DNA of 36,039 nucleotides from Thiotrichales bacterium (GTDB taxonomy: Bacteria; Pseudomonadota; Gammaproteobacteria; UBA5335; SLRW01). The notes under the pieces were generated by a model, which worked only from the letters and a program-made list of their open reading frames with translations, made no database searches and was not told where the DNA came from. Numbering within the stretch: the first letter of the stretch is position 1; each line of letters starts with the position of its first letter. The stretch is taken from the NCBI GenBank assembly GCA_003567955.1, contig PWYF01000189.1, positions 1 to 36,039 of the forward strand, written 5' to 3'. Positions 20,615 through 28,806 of the stretch are shown here, piece by piece. Made by a program: the position numbers and the translations under genes.

Positions 20615-23600
20615 CCCGGGTGTAGCCGCGGCTTTCGAACCAGTTTTCCGCCAGCGAGTAGATGGCCGGGATCACCACCAGCGTCAGGGCGGTGGAGCTG
20701 ACCATCCCGCCAATAATGGTCACGGCCAGCGCGGCATTGGAGTCACCGCCCACGCCAACCCCCAGTGCCGCCGGCAACAGGGCCAGAATCAGGGTCAGCG
20801 AGGTCATCAGTACCGGCCGCAGACGCACCGGGCAGGCCTCCCGCAGGGCCTCGTCCACGCCCATGCCCCGTTCACGGTACTGGTTGGTGATGTCAACCAG
20901 CAGGATGGCGTTCTTGGCGACCAGCCCGATCAATAGCAGCATGGCAATCATGGAGAAGATGTTCAGGGTGTTACCGGTGAGGAACAGTCCCCAGAAGCCA
21001 CCCAGCATGGCCAGGGGCTGGGCACCCATAATCATCAGTGGCTGGGCGTAGGAGTTGAACTGGCTGGAGAGCACCATAAACACCAGGATCAGTCCCAGGA
21101 CAAAGGCAAACCGGATGTGGCCCACGGTTTGCTGCATTTCGTCGGCCTCGCCGATATAGCGAACACCATAGCCGAGTGGCAGAATCTCCCCGGCGATGCG
21201 ATCAATTTCCTCCACGGCCGAACCCATGGGCATGTCCGGGTCAAGATAGAACTGGGCGGCAAAACGCATATTGAAACGGGTGATGGCCGCCGGCCCGATG
21301 ACGGGCTCGAAACTGGCCACCGAGTCCAGGCGCACCAGTTCGCCGCTGCTGGCTCGCAGGTAGATCTGGCTGAGGTCTTCCTCAGTGGCAAAGGTGCCCT
21401 CTCTTGCCTTGACCCGCAGGTCATAGCGCTGTCCGTCGCCGGGAACATCATTGTAGCGGGCGACATCCAGCCCGCCGGCCATCAGGTTGATGGCAAAGCC
21501 GACATCCCGGGCTGTGATGCCCAGATCAGCGGCGCGGTCACGATCCAGCCGGATTTCTGTCTGCGGCAGATCAAGTTGCAGATCCTTGTCCGGGCGTCCC
21601 ATGCCTTCGATCCGGCGCAGGCGCTCGAACATTTGATTACTGAGTTCGGCAACCTGTTCCAGATTGGGTCCGGAGAGCATGAACTGCAGTGGTTCGCCGC
21701 GCATGCCGCCACCAATGACTGGTATAGGCGCGGCGAAGGCACGTACCCCGGGAATATTGGCCAGCTCCTCCCGGAGCAATGCCATTTGCTCCTGCTGGCT
21801 GATACGGCGCTCGCTGCGATCCACCATATTGACGAAGGCGATGGCCTCGTTGGCCTGGCTGCTGCGGCCCAGGCCGATGGCGGTGAAATAGGTGCGCACG
21901 GCCTCCTGGCGGCCAAGCGCCTCTTCCACTTTGCGCAGACGGTTATCGGTGTATTCCAGTGACGAGCCCAGTGGCGCGCGCACCATCACAATGAAACGGC
22001 CTTCGTCTTCGGCGGGGGCAAATTCCGTCTCGATGAAAAAAATCGGCAGCATCATGCTGACTACAAATACGACGACGGCGATGCCCAGCGTGGTCCAGCG
22101 GGCCTTGAGCACCTTGTCCAGCAGGCTGCGATAGGCGCTTTCAATCCGGATGAAGCTTTGTTCCAGGCGTTCATAGACTTTGCCATGCTTTTGTTCCACC
22201 ACCAGAAAGCGGGAGGCCAGCATGGGGACCAGGGTCAGGGCCACGAAGGTTGAGACCAGGATGCCAACCGTGACAACCACGGCGAAGGACTCGAAAAAAC
22301 GGCCGATAATGCCCCCCATGAAGATCACCGGGGCGAAAATTGCCACCAGCGTGAGGCTGGAGGCCACCACCGCGAAGAAGACCTGGCGGCTGCCGTCGGC
22401 GGCTGCCTTGAAGGCGTCCTGTGTATGCTGCTCGCGGTGGCGATATATGTTTTCCAGCACCACAATGGCGTCGTCCACGACCACACCGATGAGCAGCAGC
22501 AAAGACAGCAGGGTGAGCACATTAATGGTGTAGCCGAAGCCGTACATCATGGCGATGGCGCCCAGCAAAGACACCGGGATAGCGGTCGCGATCATCAGGG
22601 TGGAGCGGAAGTTGCGCAGGAACAGGAACACCACCAGCGCGGCCAGCAGTGTGCCCTCAAGCAGGCGACTTTGCAGGGCGCGTACGATTTCCTGGATCAG
22701 GTCGGCGTTGTTGGTCGCCAGCTCGATGGTGATGCCGGGTGGCAATTGCGGTCTAATTTCGTTTTCAATACGTTCGGTAATTTCCTCGGCAATACGTACG
22801 GTATTGCTGCCGGTGATGCGCACCACCCCGAGTCCAACGGTCGGCTCGCCGTTAAAACGTGCGAGCTGGCGGAAATCCTCCAGGCCGTCTACCACTTCAC
22901 CAATATCACGCAGCCGGATGGGTGCGCCGTCACGGTGGCTGACGATCAGTCTTTCGAGCTCACGTACATTGTGATACTCGAGGTCGACCTTGATCATGGA
23001 TTCACGATCGCGGCCGACAATGAAGCCTCCGGGGAACTGGACGTGTTCAGTGCTTATGGCGTTGTAGACCTCGGCCGGTGTGACACCAGCCGCGGCCATG
23101 CGATGGGTGTCGAGTTCCACCCGGATATTGCGATCGCGGCGGCCACCAATGCGGATTTCACCGACGCCGTCCACGGTTTCCAGACGCGGACGAATTTCAT
23201 TTTCGGCATAGACATTGAGCTGCTGCTGGGTGCGGTCCCCGCGCAGAGCCCACCACATTACCGGGGCGGCGCCCACCTCGACCTTGTTGACCACCGGCGC
23301 TTCGGCGTCATCCGGCAGTTGCCGGATGATCTGGTTGATCTGGCTCTGAATCTCATTGAAGGCAACGTCAATGTCCTTGTCCAGGTTGAAGGACACATTA
23401 ACGATGGAGGTGCCGGGCGAGGAACTCGAAGAAATTTCCTCAATGCCCGGTACGGTATTCACTGCGTTCTCGATAATATCGGTGACGCTGGTGTCGACGA
23501 TTTCCGGAGCCGCGCCCGGCAACACCGTCACGATGGAGATAATCGGAAAATCGATTTCCGGGAAACGGTCCACGCCCAGCCGGTCCAGGCTGACGATCCC

Positions 23601-23672
23601 GAACAGCACCAGCACCGCGCTGAGCATCACGGCCAGCACATGCCGGCGAATGGCAATTTCGGGCAATGTCAT
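20604..23672 (-). CDS. RND efflux pump inner-membrane subunit (HAE1/AcrB-like)
   Basis: A 1022-residue RND transporter with the typical two halves: helix 1, a large periplasmic loop, helices 2-6, then the same again. The proton-relay aspartates Asp400 and Asp401 lie in helix 4 (GVVVDDAIVVLENI, as D407/D408 in AcrB), and the helix 10 lysine is in LVAKNAILLVD. It follows the adaptor gene by one base and is the third gene of a tetR-adaptor-pump operon. It should expel drugs, detergents or lipids through an outer-membrane channel, but no TolC-like gene is present, so the channel would be shared from elsewhere. Sequence style is closer to the MdtB/MexF-like HAE1 group than to metal pumps. Confidence 0.94.
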   Translation of the reverse strand: MTLPEIAIRRHVLAVMLSAVLVLFGIVSLDRLGVDRFPEIDFPIISIVTVLPGAAPEIVDTSVTDIIENAVNTVPGIEEISSSSSPGTSIVNVSFNLDKDIDVAFNEIQSQINQIIRQLPDDAEAPVVNKVEVGAAPVMWWALRGDRTQQQLNVYAENEIRPRLETVDGVGEIRIGGRRDRNIRVELDTHRMAAAGVTPAEVYNAISTEHVQFPGGFIVGRDRESMIKVDLEYHNVRELERLIVSHRDGAPIRLRDIGEVVDGLEDFRQLARFNGEPTVGLGVVRITGSNTVRIAEEITERIENEIRPQLPPGITIELATNNADLIQEIVRALQSRLLEGTLLAALVVFLFLRNFRSTLMIATAIPVSLLGAIAMMYGFGYTINVLTLLSLLLLIGVVVDDAIVVLENIYRHREQHTQDAFKAAADGSRQVFFAVVASSLTLVAIFAPVIFMGGIIGRFFESFAVVVTVGILVSTFVALTLVPMLASRFLVVEQKHGKVYERLEQSFIRIESAYRSLLDKVLKARWTTLGIAVVVFVVSMMLPIFFIETEFAPAEDEGRFIVMVRAPLGSSLEYTDNRLRKVEEALGRQEAVRTYFTAIGLGRSSQANEAIAFVNMVDRSERRISQQEQMALLREELANIPGVRAFAAPIPVIGGGMRGEPLQFMLSGPNLEQVAELSNQMFERLRRIEGMGRPDKDLQLDLPQTEIRLDRDRAADLGITARDVGFAINLMAGGLDVARYNDVPGDGQRYDLRVKAREGTFATEEDLSQIYLRASSGELVRLDSVASFEPVIGPAAITRFNMRFAAQFYLDPDMPMGSAVEEIDRIAGEILPLGYGVRYIGEADEMQQTVGHIRFAFVLGLILVFMVLSSQFNSYAQPLMIMGAQPLAMLGGFWGLFLTGNTLNIFSMIAMLLLIGLVAKNAILLVDITNQYRERGMGVDEALREACPVRLRPVLMTSLTLILALLPAALGVGVGGDSNAALAVTIIGGMVSSTALTLVVIPAIYSLAENWFESRGYTRARA

Positions 23673-23673
23673 C

Positions 23674-24792
23674 TTATTCTTCCCCGTCGCGGTCTTCGTC
23701 GCTGATGCTCACCCGCGCACCGTCGGAGAGAAAATGCGCGCCGGCCACGGCAATGGTTTCGCCGGCTTGCACGCCGTCGACAATCTCGATGCGGCCATTG
23801 ATGCGCACGCCGGTTTGCACCTGGCGTTGCAGTGCGCGCTGCTCCTCGATGACGTAGACCACTTGCCCCAACGGGCGGCGGATGACGCTGTTCTCGGGCA
23901 CAGTGAGGGCATTCTCGCGGGTTTCCAGCACCACTGTGCCGGTGACACTGGCGCCCGAGCGCCAGCCGCCCGGGTTGGGGATATTGATTATGGCGTCAAT
24001 GGAGCGACTTGCGGTGCCAATGGTCGGGCGCAATTCCGAGATTTCAGCCGCGTGGGCTTCACCGCCCCCGGCCGGTTGCAGTTCCACTGCCAATCCGGGC
24101 GCCAGACGATGGGCGATGCGTTCAGGATAGGGCAGGGTGATGCGCAGCAGCTCGCCCCCCACAATCCGGTACAGTGGTGTGCCCATGCTGACAAAATCGC
24201 CCTCCGAGACCATGCGCTGTTCAACCACGCCGTCTACAGGGCTTTGAACCCGGGTTTTCTCCAATGCCAGCTGGGCCTCCTCCAGTCGTGCCTGGGTTTC
24301 ACGTAACTGGGCCTGGAGTGATTCCAGCTCCGCCTCGGCGGCATCAAACTGGCTGCGCGAAATTGAATTCTGCGCCAGGAGTTCGCTCAGGCGGCGCACC
24401 GTACGTTCCTGATTGGCAATCATGGCCTTGAGACGGTCGGCGGCGCCATCGGCCTGGCGCACCGCAAAACGCTGGTTGAGATCATCCAGGCGCAGCAGGA
24501 CTTCGTCCTTTTCCACCCGGTCGCCCACATCGCGCACAATTTCCAGCACCCGGCCGCTGGTTTCGGCACTGATGGCCGGCAGGGCACGACTCTGGGTGCG
24601 CCCTACAGTGGTTTCAGTCTCACGCACCGCGCCGCGTTGCACCTCGGCGACGGTGATCAGCGTCGCCGGCTCCTGCGGGCCGTTGTTTTCGCTCTCGTCG
24701 CTGGCGCAGCCAGCAAGCAGGGCCAGCGAAGCCAGCAGGATCAGGCTGCACTGTATATAAACTCGGGCACAGGGTTGACGTAAACGAGTCAT
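23674..24792 (-). CDS. RND efflux periplasmic adaptor (membrane fusion protein)
   Basis: A 372-residue adaptor with a lipoprotein signal peptide and lipobox LLAGC (Cys29; +2 is Ala). After a barrel-sandwich segment (RALPAISAETSGRVLEIVRDVGDRVEKDEVLLRLDD in parts) comes a coiled-coil hairpin (about residues 95-165, rich in Glu, Gln, Ala and Leu) and the second lipoyl half (VQSPVDGVVEQRMVSEGDFV). It would bridge the pump to an outer-membrane channel. Its ATG overlaps the tetR stop codon by four bases, and the pump gene starts one base after its stop, so the three genes form one operon. Its Cys needs Lgt, Lsp and the Lnt encoded nearby. Confidence 0.93.
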   Translation of the reverse strand: MTRLRQPCARVYIQCSLILLASLALLAGCASDESENNGPQEPATLITVAEVQRGAVRETETTVGRTQSRALPAISAETSGRVLEIVRDVGDRVEKDEVLLRLDDLNQRFAVRQADGAADRLKAMIANQERTVRRLSELLAQNSISRSQFDAAEAELESLQAQLRETQARLEEAQLALEKTRVQSPVDGVVEQRMVSEGDFVSMGTPLYRIVGGELLRITLPYPERIAHRLAPGLAVELQPAGGGEAHAAEISELRPTIGTASRSIDAIINIPNPGGWRSGASVTGTVVLETRENALTVPENSVIRRPLGQVVYVIEEQRALQRQVQTGVRINGRIEIVDGVQAGETIAVAGAHFLSDGARVSISDEDRDGEE

Positions 24793-25439
24793 GAGGTGGT
24801 TTCCTGGTTGCGGATGCCGTTGAAGAGCAGATCGAGCAGTCTTTCGCTGAACAGCCCGGGGTTATGGGCGAAATCAACCTCGGGGAAATGGCTGAGCCCG
24901 TCCCGGCTGATGGTAAAAAAAACATTCATGCCCACCAGCACAGTGGCCAGCGTGGCCGGATCAAAGTCGGCACGCAGGGTGCCGGTGTGCTGTCCATCAC
25001 GGATGATGCGCACCAGAATGGAGAAATTTTCGGCAAAGCCTTCGCTGGTGAGTAACGAACTTTTCTCGCCCTGCACCGGGTCGAGGGTCTCGCGCATGAT
25101 CAGGCGCGCGGTATCGGCTTCCTGCTGCAGATTGTCCATATGTGCTACAGCGAAGGCCTGAAGACGGGTGAGGGCATCGCTGTCATCATCCATCAGCGAG
25201 ACCAGCATCTCACGCGAAGGGCGTGAGACATGACGCAACACCGCGACGTAGAGTTCATCCTTGTTGCGGAAATGATGAAACACATTGGCCTTGCTGGTGC
25301 CGGCGGCCTCGGCGATGGCGTTGATGGAAACGCCGTTGTAACCATGCCGCGAGAACAGGTCGGCCGCCGCCTGCACGATACGCTCCACGCAGGAATCGTC
25401 CGTCGACGCCGTGGCATGTTGAGGGGCGTGGGTCACCAT
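24789..25439 (-). CDS. TetR-family repressor of the efflux operon
   Basis: A 216-residue TetR/AcrR regulator. The helix-turn-helix covers about residues 20-65 (IVQAAADLFSRHGYNGVSINAIAEAAGTSKANVFHHFRNKDELY, in two parts). The C-terminal domain resembles TetR_C of efflux regulators. The ATG at 25439 is chosen because the HTH then begins at the usual distance, and the promoter and operator lie just upstream; the frame extends 55 codons further into repeat sequence, which is not credible. It is the first gene of the operon with the adaptor and pump, so it probably represses its own transcript. The effector is unknown. Confidence 0.93.
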   Translation of the reverse strand: MVTHAPQHATASTDDSCVERIVQAAADLFSRHGYNGVSINAIAEAAGTSKANVFHHFRNKDELYVAVLRHVSRPSREMLVSLMDDDSDALTRLQAFAVAHMDNLQQEADTARLIMRETLDPVQGEKSSLLTSEGFAENFSILVRIIRDGQHTGTLRADFDPATLATVLVGMNVFFTISRDGLSHFPEVDFAHNPGLFSERLLDLLFNGIRNQETTS

Positions 25440-25465
25440 GAGCCTGTTCCCGAAAAATGACTGAC

Positions 25466-25507
25466 TGACCGGACGGTCACTATACCGGAAGGCCTTGAAA
25501 ATGCCTA
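25466..25507 (-). promoter_or_regulatory. Promoter with TetR-type operator for the efflux operon
   Basis: On the minus strand TAGGCA (25507-25502) and TATAGT (25484-25479) are 17 bases apart. Directly downstream, over the expected start of transcription, lies a perfect palindrome TGACCG-GA-CGGTCA (25466-25479). GACCG/CGGTC half-sites are common in operators of TetR-family regulators. The placement would let the repressor block the promoter. The palindrome ends 26 bases before the tetR start codon. Confidence 0.7.
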
Positions 25508-25906
25508 CCCGCGCTATCGCGCGGTGTTGTAGGCGGGAAAGCGGGAAGGTGGGAAAGTGAAGAAATTTGGAACCACCGAATACACCGAAGGCACCGAAAA
25601 ACATCAGGTATTTCTCCGTGCCCTCTGTGTGCTCTGTGTGCTCTGTGGTAAAGAATCCAGTATTGCCGGGGTTTCAGGCCATAAGGCCAACCACAGAGCA
25701 CGCAGAGCGCACAGAGTTCACGGAAATAGTTACTACAAAACATTTCGGTGTGTTCGGTGGCTGAATTTGAATTTTCATAGCCGCGTTGGCGGATCCATTT
25801 TTGCGGAACACAGAACACGGTGTTTGCAGTGCCTTCGGTGGTTAAAAATGCCTTTGCTTTCCCACCTTCCCGCTTTCCCGCCTGCAACCCCCGCGCTCCG
25901 CGCGGG
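25507..25906. repeat. Concentric inverted-repeat element E built from 8- and 9-base words
   Basis: This fills most of the 503-base spacer between tetR and ubiX. The outermost arms at 25531-25557 and 25857-25883 are a perfect 27-base inverted repeat of octamers (GCGGGAAA-like). Inside lie nonamer runs of ACCACCGAA type at 25572-25598, opposed by minus-sense runs at 25762-25742 and about 25842-25805. Innermost are CACAGAG-type nonamers at 25649-25616 (minus sense) and 25690-25723 (plus sense), around a small hairpin GGCC-ATAA-GGCC (25677-25688). A GC hairpin lies at each outer edge (about 25509-25525; 25890-25906, CCCGCGC/GCGCGGG). Open frames across it read as TEYTEGTE or LCVLCG and are products of the repeat, not genes. 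Confidence 0.9.
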
Positions 25907-25942
25907 ATTGCCTGCCGGTACGGGGTGGATTAGGCTGCGGGC

Positions 25943-26566
25943 ATGAAAGCAGAAGATGATGTGATTGCGCTGGCCATTACCGGGGCGTCGGGGTTGCAGT
26001 ACGGCTTGCGGCTGCTGGAGTGCCTGCTGGCCGAACCGCGCACGGTGTATCTTATGGTTTCAAAACCGGCCCGGGTGGTGGCCGGGCTGGAGATGGACCT
26101 GAACCTGCCCTCGCGGCCGGCGGAACTGGGTCGTGCCCTGCAGGAGTACATCGGCCAGTCAGCCGGTCGACTGGAGATATTCAGCCAGGACCAGTGGACG
26201 GCGCCGGTTGCCAGCGGCTCGGCGAAGGTGCGCGCCATGGTCATTTGTCCCTGCAGTACCTCCACCTTGTCCGCTGTGGCCACCGGTGCCAGCAATTCCC
26301 TGATTGAGCGTGCTGCCGATGTCACACTCAAGGAGGGCCGCAAGCTGGTGATGGTGGTGCGTGAAACGCCTCTGTCGGTGATTCACCTGGAGAACATGCT
26401 GCGTCTGGCTCGCATGGGCGCGGTTATGCTGCCGGCCAACCCCGGGTTTTATCATCGCCCCGATAGTGTGGCGTCGTTGGTCGACTTTGTGGTTGCAAGG
26501 GTGCTGGATCAGCTGGATGTGCCGCACCGGTTGCTGGCCCCATGGGGGCAAAACCCGGAACACTGA
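25943..26566 (+). CDS. ubiX: Flavin prenyltransferase UbiX
   Basis: A 207-residue UbiX, which makes prenylated FMN for the decarboxylase UbiD in ubiquinone synthesis. The N-terminal FMN-binding motif is ITGASG (residues 12-17); CPCSTSTLSAVATGASNSLIERAADV in two parts and the C-terminal MLPANPGFYHRP are family landmarks. The ATG lies just outside element E; a GCGGGC precedes it but no strong ribosome binding site is seen. Its usual partner in Pseudomonas-type genomes is mpl, now 5.5 kb away across the efflux operon. Its promoter must lie in or next to element E. Confidence 0.96.
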   Translation: MKAEDDVIALAITGASGLQYGLRLLECLLAEPRTVYLMVSKPARVVAGLEMDLNLPSRPAELGRALQEYIGQSAGRLEIFSQDQWTAPVASGSAKVRAMVICPCSTSTLSAVATGASNSLIERAADVTLKEGRKLVMVVRETPLSVIHLENMLRLARMGAVMLPANPGFYHRPDSVASLVDFVVARVLDQLDVPHRLLAPWGQNPEH

Positions 26567-26654
26567 CTCCATTCCCGCTTTCTCAACAGAATCTTTTCGG
26601 CTTTGTAAGCAAGGTGTTGTTCGAGGCGCCAGACGGGTTATGGATGCTCTGCGG

Positions 26655-28661
26655 CTACCGATCAGCCGCTGTCTGGTCAGGGTGATCGGTTTTCAGATAG
26701 TTGCTTATCAGCAGCCATTGCTGTCTGTTCGCATCTGTCACCCGACGAAGCGGTTGGTTACTGTCAAGGAATCCGCCCAGCATGGCGGGGTCCAGGGGTG
26801 ACGGTGACAGGGTCCGCGGATAATGCATCATGCCCATCAGGGTGGCATGTTGTTGCTCGGTCAGCCAGACCAGCCACACAGGGCTTTGATCATCCGCAAT
26901 CTCGACCCCGGATTCCCAGAAAAACAGCAGCCACTGGCGGGTCGCATCGCGTGGCCAGATCAACATCAGTTCCGGGTTGCGACCCTCGTAAACCACTGGC
27001 ATGACGGGCAGGTCGGCAATATCGGGCTCTCTGCGTAACCAGCCGGTCACGCTCTGGCCGGATAGCCGTGCAGGGACACGCCAGCCGGCGGCCTCGAGCT
27101 GGTTGCGGATGTCGTCCAGCTCGGCATGCCACTGGATCCGCGGGCGGTTGCCGGGACGTGACAGGGGGTTGTCAGCCGAATCCCGCCAATCCCCTCGCCA
27201 CCATTGCTGGAATGTCATCTGGGTAGGGGGTGGCGGACTTATCAGACGCTCGCGTTCGCTGACAAAATTAAATGACCAGTGGATCAGCAAGGCTGTGATA
27301 AATACAGGCACGACCATGTTGAGCAAGGTGCGAGCCGGGATCAGGCGTTGACTGTGGCGTCGGTAGGCCATGCCCAATAAGGCCACCCAGACCAGCGCCA
27401 GCAGCGCGCCGGTTAACAGCTGGCTGAACCACTGCATATCCAGGTAAAGTCGGGCCATCATCACCAGCGCCAGACCGGCCGCCGTCAGGGAATACACCAG
27501 CCAGCGCCGGCTTTCCCGACTGCGATGCGCGACCATGGCGGCAAAGAACAGCCACACTGCCACACTGATGGCGCCATCATCCAGAAACAGCACAGCATTA
27601 CCCGGGGTGGCTTCAAACCAGCGCAGCCATAACCAGCTGCCAAGGGCAAACGCCAGTGCCGGCACGAGCGCCGCCAGCCAGTGCCAGGCGGCGGCGTAGT
27701 GGCGTCGGAAGAGCAGGAACAGGCAACTAAAGCCCAGGGTCACCAGCCACACCTGCCAATCACCGGCTTGTGCCAGCAGTAGCATTAACTGATCGCCGGC
27801 AGGGTTTCGCAACTGGCCAAACAACCAGGAGATACCATGATCGATGGCCAGCGGGTCAGCTGCGCCGCCGGGAAGCCGCGTGAGCACAAGTATCAATCCG
27901 GCCGTCAGCGTCAGCAGCGCCGTGAGTATGGCCAGGCCCCGGAATTCCGGGTGATAGGGGTCGGCAATGCTGGCGCTGATTCGCCCCAGCCGCCGGTGAC
28001 CGGCACTCCAGGCCAGCAGGCGTTCAATTGCGCCGCCGATTCGGGGTACGAGCATGCCGTTGAACCAGCGTATTCCCCATACCAGCAGGAGAATCCCCAG
28101 CACGATGATAAGCAACAGTGGAACCATGCGGGAGCCGATTTCGGTGGCCAGTTCCATGGAGGCGCCAAGAATCAGGCCAATCAAGATAAATATTGGCGCC
28201 CACAGCATGGATGCGATGACATCGACGACCAGAAAACGTGTCGGCGACATGCCCGCCATGCCGGCAATGGTGGGCAGTATGGGCCGAACCGGGCCCATGA
28301 AGCGGCCAAAAATCACCGAGCCGGTACCATGGCGACGGAAAAAGCTGTCGCCCCGTGAAACCAGCCAGGGCACTGTCGACAGGGGCCAGCTTTCCCGCAG
28401 TGCATCGCGGTAAAAATAGCCCAGGGCAAAACTGAGTCCGCCCCCCAGAATAGAGCCTGTCGTGGCCCAGGCAATGGCCGGTAACAGGCCAAAAGCATCC
28501 ATGGCGACCAATGCGCCGATGACCAGCAGCAGCGGTACGCCGGGCAGGATGGCGCCCACCAGCAGCACAGATTCGAGAAAGGCAATCAGAAAAATGACGA
28601 AATAGGCCCAGCTCGGGTTTTCGCCTATCCAGGCCAGCGTGCTGGTCAGAAATTCCGGCAT
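26655..28661 (-). CDS. DedA - PAP2 - LssY fusion membrane protein, PAP2 catalytic motifs lost
   Basis: A 668-residue protein of three parts. Residues 1-210 are a DedA/SNARE-associated domain (LPGVPLLLVIGAL and GRFMGPVRPILPTIAGMAGM), known as lipid scramblase or undecaprenyl-phosphate flippase-like. Residues about 240-430 are PAP2-like membrane helices. Residues about 475-660 match the LssY C-terminal domain (IQWHAELDDIRNQLEAAGWRVP). The PAP2 active site is missing: where PSGH is expected the protein has DDGA (361-364), and Arg404 is followed by Gln410 and Gln414 where His and Asp belong. It is likely a non-catalytic PAP2 fold or one with another role. It diverges from the antiporter gene and converges with ubiX. 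Confidence 0.85.
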   Translation of the reverse strand: MPEFLTSTLAWIGENPSWAYFVIFLIAFLESVLLVGAILPGVPLLLVIGALVAMDAFGLLPAIAWATTGSILGGGLSFALGYFYRDALRESWPLSTVPWLVSRGDSFFRRHGTGSVIFGRFMGPVRPILPTIAGMAGMSPTRFLVVDVIASMLWAPIFILIGLILGASMELATEIGSRMVPLLLIIVLGILLLVWGIRWFNGMLVPRIGGAIERLLAWSAGHRRLGRISASIADPYHPEFRGLAILTALLTLTAGLILVLTRLPGGAADPLAIDHGISWLFGQLRNPAGDQLMLLLAQAGDWQVWLVTLGFSCLFLLFRRHYAAAWHWLAALVPALAFALGSWLWLRWFEATPGNAVLFLDDGAISVAVWLFFAAMVAHRSRESRRWLVYSLTAAGLALVMMARLYLDMQWFSQLLTGALLALVWVALLGMAYRRHSQRLIPARTLLNMVVPVFITALLIHWSFNFVSERERLISPPPPTQMTFQQWWRGDWRDSADNPLSRPGNRPRIQWHAELDDIRNQLEAAGWRVPARLSGQSVTGWLRREPDIADLPVMPVVYEGRNPELMLIWPRDATRQWLLFFWESGVEIADDQSPVWLVWLTEQQHATLMGMMHYPRTLSPSPLDPAMLGGFLDSNQPLRRVTDANRQQWLLISNYLKTDHPDQTAADR

Positions 28662-28806
28662 GCTGTGCTTTCCGGGTTAGTATCAGGGTAGTACAGGGCC
28701 GGCCCGGTGTCAGGGAAGGCCGCGCCCCGCAATCATGAACGTGCATTGTACATTGCCAGAGAGCGCTCGACGCACACATTCACCGCTTAAAAGGGTTCAG
28801 GCTAAC

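Noticed and set aside
22425-23705. 426-codon plus-strand frame opposite the RND gene
   Set aside because: Composition is that of an antisense shadow (many His, Gln, Asp) and the RND protein on the other strand is certain.
20604-25439. Heavy-metal (CzcA/CusA) efflux reading of the RND operon
   Set aside because: No metal-binding His/Met clusters or CzcB-type features are visible, and the TetR regulator and the pump sequence fit the drug-type HAE1 group.
25480-25946. Short frames on both strands of the tetR-ubiX spacer reading TEYTEGTE and LCVLCG
   Set aside because: They are translations of the nonamer repeats in element E. No ribosome binding sites or conserved domain support them.
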